Shown: piece by piece, positions 19,818 to 29,300 of the stretch
Layout: each line of letters begins with the position of its first letter
Numbering within the stretch: position 1 is the stretch's first letter
DNA from: Micractinium sp. NFX-FRZ
Lineage: Eukaryota > Chlorophyta > Trebouxiophyceae > Chlorellales > Chlorellaceae
Assembly: GCA_029339195.1 (NCBI GenBank)
Contig: JAPTJF010000589.1
Span: 1-32,456, forward strand
Direction of reading: 5' to 3'
DNA: 32,456 nucleotides
Program-made: the position numbers and the translations under genes
The notes under the pieces: model-generated
What the model saw: the letters and a program-made list of their open reading frames with translations, nothing else
Told to the model about the DNA's origin: nothing
Databases searched by the model: none

Positions 19818-20262
19818 TGACGTGGCACGCTGCGCCTTCCCTGACCAATGACTTGTATGCTGTGTCCGCACGACGTGGGCCCAGATCTCCCCACTGACCG
19901 GCCAGCGACCACCCCTGCAGTACATGCTTCTTGACATATGACGCCAGCTGACATGACCCTGACGCATTTCTCCCGACTGACGTGACGTAACGTTTCCCCG
20001 CCAGCTGTCTACGTGCGCACCAATTGCTTGCTTGGCCACCTCCTGTCCCTGCTCCGCTTTTACCTGCTTCCAACAGCTGCCTGCTGCCCCCTCTTGCTGA
20101 CCGCCCCCTGCTTGTGTTCTGCCTCTGCTGCCCAATCTCACTGCCAACCCTCACACATGGAGTGCATGTTACACACACGCCACGTGCAATCACGGAGCGC
20201 TGCGCAGCAGAATCAAGCACAAGTAGAGCCACGGTGCCGTCGTGCCGCGCTGTGCACACCCA
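19818..20262. other. Shared 3' region between convergent CRIPT and the Cys-rich gene
   Basis: The region holds both 3' UTRs. A minus-strand TGTAA at 20173-20169 suits the Cys-rich gene. No plus-strand TGTAA was seen for CRIPT. Open frames through this stretch have no family resemblance. Confidence 0.45.
20169..20173 (-). terminator. Putative TGTAA polyadenylation signal of the Cys-rich gene
   Basis: TTACA on the plus strand; TGTAA in the gene's direction, about 90 nt after the stop codon. Confidence 0.4.
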
Positions 20263-21203
20263 TCAGGCGCTGCTGCACTGGATCCAGCTGAAGGTCTGCA
20301 GGGGGGAGTCACACGGTGCAGCAGGTGCATAAACTCGGCAAGCTCAAAAGCAGGCAGACCCACCGGGCAAGGGCATGAGCCAACAGCATGTCACAGGCTG
20401 GGCCACAGCCCACAGGGGCTGACGATGAGGGAGCACAGGGCCGGCCGCGGCAGTCTATACAGTCCCCTTTTCAGCGGCAGGGATCCCCGTTTCGCGGGGG
20501 GGCTGAGAGAACAACGCCTCTGACTTCGAGCAGCATTGAATGGCGCCTCACCTGGCACCTCTGAAAGAAGGTTGAGCAGACGGACATCTCAGCGGGCAGC
20601 ACCGTGTCCACTTGTGCCATACCAGGTGGCGTCACGTCGATGCCGCCGGAGTGGTTTGTCATGCGGGGGAAGCCGGCGAGCGTGCAGAAGTAGGCAGCCG
20701 CGTCGTCGCCGCAGCCCAAGCCAAACGTTTTGCAGTAATCCAGTGGGATACCGTTGTAGGATGGGTTCTCATAGAAGCCATTCACACCGGTAGAGACATT
20801 GGCGGTAGCAGCGGCGGGCATTGGGCCGGAAGCAGGCGTGGGGGCCGTCACCGGCGCAGGCGACGCGGCGGGGGCAGCGGCTGCAGGGATGGTAGGAATG
20901 GCGGGAGAGCAAAACGGTGAGAGGGCCGCAAGAGTGGCTGGCAAGCTGAGCGGCAGAATGATGGGCATGACAGCACGCTGGGAGGGACACAAGCACATCC
21001 TGAGCATTCCAAAATGTCACAGCACAAGAGTTCAAGAAAGCTTTCACTACGCGGCCCCGTCCTTTGTGTGCATGGTGCCCCCCCACCCAGCACGGAGCAG
21101 AGGCCTCACTTGGCTGCCCGCGTGCCCAGCTGGCCACCGCCAGGAGCAAGAACAGCCTTGGCACCAGCCTCCGCTGCGGATGCAGCTTGTGTTCACCGCT
21201 CAT
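20263..21203 (-). CDS. Small secreted cysteine-rich protein, about 170 aa, function unknown
   Basis: Three exons on the minus strand: 21203-21110, 20937-20552, 20295-20263 (TGA 20265-20263), 513 nt in frame. The first 30 residues are a clear signal peptide: basic start, then RLFLLLAVASWARG. A Pro/Ala/Thr-rich linker follows, then a cysteine domain with NGIPLDYCKTFGLGCGDDAAAYFC, a later CSTFFQRC and the last exon's WIQC. The spacing resembles a domain I know from secreted proteins of plants, algae and bacteria with the pattern LDWC-x(5-7)-CG-x-AA-x2-FC, with no assigned function. The signal peptide, linker and cysteines point to export to the cell wall or medium. The exon 1 to 2 junction (acceptor GCCAG at 20942-20938) is inferred from phase alone; an alternative start at the internal MPIILPL would give a weaker signal sequence. 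The last exon codes for only ten residues but fits the domain end. Confidence 0.62.
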
Positions 21204-22123
21204 GTCTGCTACTCGCACTGCAAGGGCGTGGGAAAATGATGAGCAGGGCGTTGCTACATATGACGGTCCCACCGGTTCAAGGCCGCCGGCAGGCAGCGCT
21301 GGCGCTGGGCACATGTCTCGCTGGCCCTCGTCTGTGCAGTGCGCGGAGCGCCTTGCGTGCCTCGTCAATTCTCGAGCTGCGCTGCACAGAATCTCGCGCT
21401 GCAGGCTGACCTGCTCGGTGGGACGGAGGACAGCACCGCGGCGCAACACGGTGGTGTCTTGCCTCCTTTGAGGGCACTGTCGGCTACTGATTTGATGGTC
21501 GGGCTGCAGAGGTGTAGAACCGTGTGCTGTGGGGCGCACACCGGGGAAGAGCATGGACCCCCTGCCAGCAGGGCAGTGTCTCGTCTAGCCGTGCAAGCAC
21601 GCCAGGCATTGGTACTGAGTTTGATGAACTGCGATCGCATGATGCGACGCATGTGGCGCGGATTGGAGCGCTCCTTGCACTGCAGCACATGTGAGCCCCA
21701 CCCGTACGCTGCCCGGTGCGCCGCTGCCATGACGTGTCTATACCTGAGAAGACGACCGGCACAGACACCTGTGGCTGCCTGCTCACCTCGGTTAAGCTAT
21801 CAAGGAGTGACCATCGATTCATTAGACCCCACATTGCATGGCCAAGTGCTACTTAGCGCAAACTTGGGAGGACAAGCAGGCAGCGGCGGCACGGAGCCTG
21901 ACCTGGGCACCGCTGATGGGGAAGTCAGCATGCCAAGAGCACTGACAAAAAGGCTCGACAAAGTCGCCCCACCAGCCTGAGAAAGCCGGACAAGAGGGCA
22001 GGGAGGCGCTTGGTTGCTGCTGTGCCCACTGCCACTAACTGCCCTGAGCATAATCAATTCGCTGGCCCGCCACCTCTTCTAGTCCTTCCCTCCAAGAGGT
22101 GAGTGCACACGTACACAACGATA
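21204..22123. other. Region upstream of the Cys-rich gene, no gene recognised
   Basis: About 0.9 kb that should contain the promoter and leader of the Cys-rich gene on the minus strand. A CTTGCAG ends 14 bases before its ATG and could be the acceptor of a leader intron. A 213-codon plus-strand open frame at 21339-21980 has no ATG start, no family resemblance and no exon-like features, so it is not called. Confidence 0.4.
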
Positions 22124-22128
22124 TTACA
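22124..22128 (-). terminator. Putative TGTAA polyadenylation signal of the ClpD-like gene
   Basis: First TGTAA on the minus strand after the ClpD-like stop at 23320. It implies a 3' UTR of about 1.2 kb, long but possible in algae; an earlier non-consensus signal may be used instead. Confidence 0.3.
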
Positions 22129-22279
22129 TGCGGGCTACCTCTGAAGCAAGGAGAGACAACAAGAACAACAAAGAAACATGTAGCGTGGGCTGAGAGTGGC
22201 CGGATGCCAGGGAAGGGGGGCGGCACGGCCCATTGATCTACAGGGCAGGCTGTGTGTGTTGGGTGGGGCGATCGCCTCC

Positions 22280-22300
22280 GGGAGAGGGAGGGTGGGAGGG
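22280..22300 (+). other. Canonical G-quadruplex motif
   Basis: Five GGG tracts at 22280, 22286, 22290, 22294 and 22298 with loops of one to three bases. It is on the strand opposite the ClpD transcript. Confidence 0.7.
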
Positions 22301-23002
22301 AGGACAAGGAGTGGGGAAGGTAGGTATGTGGGAAGCCATGCGTGCGTGTTTTTTTTGTTTTTCTGGAGGGGAACAACAGTGTACAGGCGTCAGAGCGGGG
22401 GGCAAGGCTTCTACATCATTGGATCAACATGAACATTGGGCGTTGGGGCATCATCTCAAGCGGAGGGACCAGAAGGAGGAGGGGTGCGTGTGCTGTGTGT
22501 GCTGTGGTCAAGGCATGCGTGCAGAGGGGCGTGGGGTGGGGTTGGGGCCTGCCTCTGTGGGATTTGTGTTCCGAGTGGTTGCGGCACGGGGGAAGGAGAA
22601 GAAACAGAGAGGGGGGCGTGCCGCGGCGTGCTAGCTCTGAGGCCGCAAAAAATTTGGGGCGCAGCGGGGGCACGCGTGCGGGGGGAGGCCCGCCACGCAG
22701 CCTGCCCACGAGGCCAGAACAGCGCAGGCAGTGTGAGGATCAAGTACACGTGGGGAGGTGGGAGCTACAGGGGGGCTGGGAGAGCCGGCGCACGGGAGGG
22801 CAAAACCTCGGGACAGGGTGGCAGCGGGGAGGGACAGCAACATGATGTGGGAGGAACAAGAACAAGATGGGTGTGCGTGTGGGCAGCGGTTGGGAGGACA
22901 GAGGGGAAAGACAGCGGGTCCGGTGCGAGGGGAGGGGGTGAGTGGGCGGGGGGAGGATGCAACGGAAGCGGGCATCACGTCGTTCATTGTTTTGTTGGAT
23001 CT

Positions 23003-23017
23003 ATCAATCAATCAATC
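23003..23017. repeat. ATCA tetranucleotide microsatellite
   Basis: Nearly four units of ATCA. A second run of the same motif lies at 32381-32398 near the right edge of the window. Confidence 0.85.
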
Positions 23018-23319
23018 TTCCGGCGTTCCCCAGGATTGAGGTGTGCTGTTGGGTGCAGGTGTTGGTGCGTGGGTGCATGTGGGTGTGTGTCAAGCTGGCG
23101 GGGGTCGCGCGCGGGAGGAGAGCCAGCCAGCTGACCGGCATGGCATCGAGGGGTTTGTGTGGGGACGGCGGCGGCACGCGGTGTACAGCAAATGCCGCCC
23201 CTGAAGCGGGCTCCAAGCCGGCAACGACGGTGGGGAGGATTTCATTCAGCATCCGGTTGCTGCTGCTTTGGCTGCAGTGTGCCATGCCGGTTTCCTTGCT
23301 ATGCTATGTCCTCTTATCA

Positions 23320-26300
23320 TCAGGCCGCCACCGAGGAGTAGACGATCTGCAGGTCTGCCTCCACAATGTTGTTGGAGGACAGGTGGGAGCGGTTGAACAC
23401 CAGGGTGCGCCCCTCGGCGTCGCAGTCAAGCACGGCGGTGTCGCCGGCGTGCAGCTGCAGGGGTGACACGGGTTTGGGAGGGGAGGGGTGGGAGGAGGTG
23501 GGGGTGAGGGCGGCGCGGGGGAGAGAGGGAAGGGTCGGGGGGCAGGGCAGGCCGGGCCATAGGATGCCAGGGCGAAAGGCAGGTGCTCAGCCACTGCAGG
23601 CACACTGGCCTCCTCACCAGGCACTGCTGACCTCTCCCCGCCCTCTGTCCACAACCTCACCCCATCCCCCTCAACCACCATTTCACAAAGCTCTTTAAAC
23701 AAAAGCTGGCCTCACCTCTCCCTTGAGCACGGCGTCGCTCAGGGCATCGTCCACCAGGCGCGTGACCGCCCTCCGCAGCTCGCGCGCCCCCATGGCCTCG
23801 TTGTACCCCTCCTCCACGATGCGGCACATGAGGGCGGTGGACACCTCCAGGCCAATGCCGCGCTCCTGCATGCGCGCCGCCGTCTTGGCAAGCTCCAGGT
23901 CGGCAATATCGCGCACCTGTGAGTAAAGAAAGAAGGAGGGCGGGTTTCAGGGCAGGGTTAGAGCGGGCAGAATTGGCGGGCTTGGCGGAAGGATGGGCAA
24001 GCCAGGCAGCAGGCGTGCGAATGAAGCAGTGCCAATACACACTTGCCCTGCCCGCACTGCCCAAAGCCCGACACCCCCGCCCTGCCACCCCACGTGTGCC
24101 CTAACCTGCGCCTGCCCCAGCTGTCGGAACACCACCACCTGGCTGCCCCGCGCATTGGCCCCCCAGGCAGAGCCATGCCCATCTGCCCCTCACCTGCGCC
24201 TGCCCCAGCTGGCGGAACACCACCACCTCGTCCATGCGGTTGAGCAGCTCGGGGCGGAAGTAGGCCTTGAGCTCCTCCAGCACCTGCACAGGGTGGGCAG
24301 GGGGTGCGAGGAAGGGGACGTGAGGACAGGGTGGTCCGAACAACCCCTGGCCCCTCTCATTCACTCCCAAACTCACCAGGCTGCGCACCGGGGAGGGCAA
24401 TACCTCCCGCTCGTCCGTGGGCCTGTTCCCACCTAGGCACCCTCTCCAAACCCCCCTCTCCCACCCATCCCCTTCACCCTGCACACTCACCAGGCTGCGC
24501 ACGCGCGAGTACTTGTCGCTCTCGGGGTCGGAGTCGGCCCCCGACAGCTGGAAGCCGACGGAGGCGCCCCCCTTGGCGATGACGGAGCTGCCCACGTTGG
24601 AGGTCAGGATGATGAGGCAGTTCTTGAACGACACCGTGCGGCCCTGGGAGTCTGCAGCAGGGGTTGGCGAAAGAATGAAGGCACAGCGATGAGTGGTTCG
24701 AACGAGGTCAGGATGATGAGGTGGGTTGTAGTGGAGGCGGGTCTCACATGAAGCCTCTCCAACAAGCTACCCTGGCCCCTCGCAAGCAGCCAACTCATCG
24801 CTGTCAGGGGAGCACACCGCCCCGCCCACCCACCCGAATCGGTACAAAACCAGACTAACACTTGCCCACCCCACCCAACCCACCCGTGAGGCGGCCGTCC
24901 TCGATGACCTGCAGCAGCACGTTGAACACGTCGGGGTGCGCCTTCTCAATCTCGTCAAACAGAACCACGCAGAAGGGGCGGCGCCTGCGGGGGGAGGGGG
25001 GCAGGGGGGCGGGGAGTGGGAAAGGGAGGGGTGAGCGGTGGGCAGCGGGGCACACTTGGCGGGCGAGCAGGCAGAAAGGTGGCAGAGGCGACAGGTGCAG
25101 GTGCAGGCTGCACCCTGGCAAAACACCATGCATACAGCTGGCCTGAGGGTGCAGGCTCCCCACCACACCGCCAAACACAGCCTCTGTCCCACGTCTCCAT
25201 GCCCACCCCCAACCGCCAGCGCACCTGACCGCCTCTGTGAGCTTGCCTCCCTCGCCGTAGCCGACGTAGCCGGGGGGCGCGCCAATCAGCTTGCTCACGG
25301 TGTGCCTGCAGGCGCGGGCGGTGCAGGGTGGGCGGGCGGGTCAGCAGGGAGGGCAGCGGAGGCCAGCCGGGTGGGCGGGCACGTGAGCAGGCTGGCAGGC
25401 AGGGCAGGCCAGCCGGCACTCCTTTTCCCTCGCTCTACCAGCCGCAGCCCCATAGCGCATGTGCGACCAGCCTGAAAACTGCTCCAACCTATCCCCTTCC
25501 CAGGCCGCACCCCCACACCACCCACCGCTCCATGTACTCGCTCATGTCCAGCCGCACCATCGACCCCTCGCTGCCAAAGTAGTGCTCAGCCAGGCGCTGC
25601 AGGGGGAGCAGGAGATGGCAACAGGTCAGGCAATGGTGCAGAGGGGTGGTGTGGTCAGGTGGGAGGTAAGGCAGATGACGGAGGAGCAGTCCTGGCCCAT
25701 AGGTGTGCCCGTCGGTGTGCTCGCCGAACCCAGCACGCCACTCATGAATGAACACACACACCTATTCTGGTCCACCCACGTGACGTACAACATCACACAT
25801 ACACAGACTCACAACACACAAAGCATCCACCCACCTTTGTGCCCTCCGTCCTGCCCACCCACACCTCGCCAGACACTCCCGCAGCCCTGGCATAACACTA
25901 CCCAAACACAACCCCCATCAAGGCACCACCCACCTTTGTGAGCTCCGTCTTGCCGACGCCGGTGGGGCCGCTGAACAGCAGGGTGGCGATGGGGCGGTCG
26001 GGGTTCTTCAGCCCGCTGGAGGCGCGCATGATGGCGCGGGCGGTGGATTCCACAGCGTCGCCCTGCCCAATCACACGGCCCTGCAGGTGATGGGGGCGGG
26101 ATTGGTGGGGAGACGGTGAGGAGGGGGTGAGGAGGCGGGGGGGAGGTTGGCAGGAGGACAGCCGTGCAGTGGGTAAGCAGGCAGGCACCAGGCACTGCCT
26201 CACAAGTGCAAGCCACCCCGCCCCTCCTGAAGTGCTTCTTTCCCACCTTGAGCACGTCGCCCAGCGTGAGCAGGCGCTCGCGGTCGTCCTGGTTCAGGCG

Positions 26301-29300
26301 CTCGGCGGGCACCCCCGTCCACGCGCTCACCACCTGCTCAATGTGCTCCGGCTGCATGGGGTTTAGGGGGGTGTTTTGTGTGGACGTGTGGGATGGTTTT
26401 TCTTTTAAAGCAGTGGTCAGCGCAGAGCAGAGCGGCAGAGGGCTGGGAGCCTCTGAAGCAGAGCATCAGCAGTGCCCCTCTCGCAGCAGCAGGAGAGGCA
26501 GCCAGCCGGCCAGCCAGCACAGCCAGGCTCCGTCCCAAGGCCGTCTCCGCAGGCGGCAACGGCAGCAGCAGCGCACCATGACGACGGGCACAACGGGCGC
26601 CGCCTCTGGCACCCCGCTCAGCTTGGCCTTGAGCTCCAGCTCGCGCTGCCGCAGCAGGGCGGCCTCCTCAAACAGAAGGTCCTGCGGTGGGTGGGGGCGG
26701 GAGCGTGGGGCGGGAGGAAGTATGGTGGGCACGGGTGGGTGTAGGGTGAGGGGAATTGAGAGTGGGAGGAGGGCCTTGGCGGCAGCAGGGCGGCAGCCTC
26801 CTCAAGCAGAAAGGATATGCGGGGCACTAGTTAGGTGGGGCGGATCGAGTCGGGGTGTGTGAGAGAGCAGCACGGGCGGATGGCAGGCTGGGAAGTAAAG
26901 CAGGCCTCGTCGCCGGAGCGAGACAGAACGGGCGCACTCGCACTTCCACCTTAGTGGCTGCCACCCCACCTGCTGCCCCTGCCTCCCACCCCCAGTCAGT
27001 CCACTCGATCCCTGGCCTCACCTGCACCGCCTCCTGCTTGGTGGCCACCACCTGCTCCAGCTCCAGGTACGAGGTGGCGGCAGCCTCCAGACCCTCGCGC
27101 CCGCCGCCCTCGCGCCGCGCGTTGTAGGTCGCGATGCGCACTCGGCTGCCCGCCTCATCCAGGAGGTCGATTGCCTGGGCGCAGGGATGGGGGAGAAGCA
27201 GAGGGACGGGAGGAATTGCGATTTACTTGACCGGTCCACCCACATGTCTGGCAGGCAGGAGAGAGGGAGGGGAGGCAGGGAGGCACATCCCTACATGCCG
27301 CCTTGCTAAGCCCATGGCAGCAGAGCAGCCCCCACCCCTCCCAGCTCTCCCCCCATTATCACGCTCACTTTGTCAGGCAGGTGGCGGTCGGTGATGTAGC
27401 GGGAGGAGAGGGCCACCGCCGCCGCCAGCGCCTCGCTGCTGTACACGCAGCGGTGGTGGCGCTCGTACCGCTCCTGCAGGCCCTCCAGAATTGCCAGCGC
27501 TTCCTCCTGGGTCGGCTCGTTAACAATGACGGGCTGGAAGCGCCTGCGGGGCGGGGGTGGTGCAGAACAACACGGGTTTGGGGTTCAAGTTAGGTTCATC
27601 AAGTTCCTGCACCAGCCGCCGCCTGCACCCACCTCGCCCCACCCTGCCCTGCCCCGACCTCTACTCAGCTGCTGCATCCCAATGCTCACCGCTCCAGCGC
27701 CGCGTCGCGCTCAATGTGCTTGCGGTGCTCGTCCAGCGTGGTGGCACCAATGCACTGCAGGTCGCCCCGTGCCAGCGCGGGCTTGAGGAGGTTTGAGATG
27801 TCGAGGCCGCCGCCGCCGCCACCGCCGCGCCCCACAGCGCCCGCCCCCACCAGGGTGTGCACCTGCATAGGGTGGTGCAGTGAAGTGAAGTGCGTGCCGG
27901 TGTGCTCAGCATGCAGTGCATGAGTGCCGCATGAAGCCTGCCGTCCATTAAACCATTCTCCGCGGCAGTGCCAGTGCAGCGCTAACTGCCGTCCCCAACC
28001 TCCCACGTCACAGCGGCGCGGAGTGGCCTGCGTACTGGCGGCTCTCCACTCCCTCAGTGCACCGCCAACTCAGCACATACCTCATAGATTCACAAGGAAT
28101 GAGAATGATACATCCATCCTATCCGCAATTCTACAACGCCCTGTCGCACCGAACCAACTTGTCAGTCAGATAAGAGCAGCGACAGTTCAGCCCACGCACC
28201 TCGTCAATCATCAGGATGATGTTCCCCTCCTGCTTGCACTCCTGCATCAGCTTGGTCACGCGCAGCTCCAGCTCGCCACGCTCCTGAGCGAGGGACCAGG
28301 CAGGGCAGGGCGGGGCAGGAGATGGCGGGTCAGGAGCGGGGTGTGGTAGGCAGGACGGAAGCGGGGTGAGCCATGCGGGGTTGATTACGTCAAGCTCAGG
28401 CAGCGCCGGCAAGCTCCTCCCGCTGCCCTCCCCATGCTGGACATCCCACACCTGCATGCATCCTCACTAGACCTTGTAATCACCTTGCACCATGCCACCA
28501 CACGCACTCACACGCACGCAACCCCCTCCATCCCCGCCCCTGCTCACCTTGGCGCCGGCGATGAGCAGGCCCACATCCAGCTGCATGACGCGCTTGCCAA
28601 CCAGGAAGTCGGGCAGCGGCGAGCCGTCTGCGTTGGTGCGGCTCACAATGGCGCGCGCCAGCCCCTCGGCAATCGCCGTCTTGCCCACCCCCGGCTCGCC
28701 CAGCAGGATGGGGTTGTTCTTCTTCTTGCGCCCCAGGATCTGGGAGATGCGCACCACCTCCTTGGCGCGGCCGATGACCTGGCAGGCAGACAGGGGGTGA
28801 AGGGGCAGGGTGGGTGGGGTTTGTAGGATGCCGGTGGCAGGTGTGACGTGAGGAGGGGAGGGCAGGATGGCAGGGAGCGGGGCTGGCGGGCACTGCCCAC
28901 TGCCCATGATCCCCTGCCCCCCAGTCCTGCTGAAAGGTGCAGTTGAAAGCTCCAACGCGCTGGCATCCAGCAGCAGGCCGTGCTCCCACCCAGAGGGGAG
29001 GCAGCGCTCCACCGTGGCTCACCGGGTCGGTGCGCTGCTGCGCCTGCTCGGAGCACAAGTCCCGGCAGAACTCGTCCAGGGCGGAGGAACCCTCCTTCTT
29101 GCGCTCCTGGGACGCCTGCACAGCGCAGCGCAGCACGGCACAGCGTGGCCAGCGCGGTCAGCAGGGCTGGGGTGACGGGCCGACAGGATGGCCAGCAGGG
29201 CTGCCAGCCAAGCCTTGCGCATGGCCAGCCAGCCCGCTTTCCAGCAGGAGCGGCCACAACCACGGCGTTTTCGAAGCAGGCACGGAGAGTCAGACGCTGC

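Larger units (their letters stand above)
22129..23319. other. G-rich (plus strand) stretch, probable 3' UTR of the ClpD-like gene
   Basis: From about 22190 to 23150 the plus strand is strikingly G-rich and C-poor, so the ClpD transcript would be C/pyrimidine-rich here. A canonical G-quadruplex pattern of five GGG runs lies at 22280-22300, and an ATCA tetranucleotide run at 23003-23017. Long open frames cross the region because of its composition; none is gene-like. Confidence 0.5.

Noticed and set aside
21339..21980. 213-codon plus-strand open frame upstream of the Cys-rich gene
   Set aside because: No ATG start, no family resemblance and no splice-like boundaries; composition alone allows such frames here.
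22436..23134. 232-codon plus-strand open frame in the G-rich region
   Set aside because: Gly/Arg/Val-rich product dictated by G-rich composition, opposite the probable ClpD 3' UTR.
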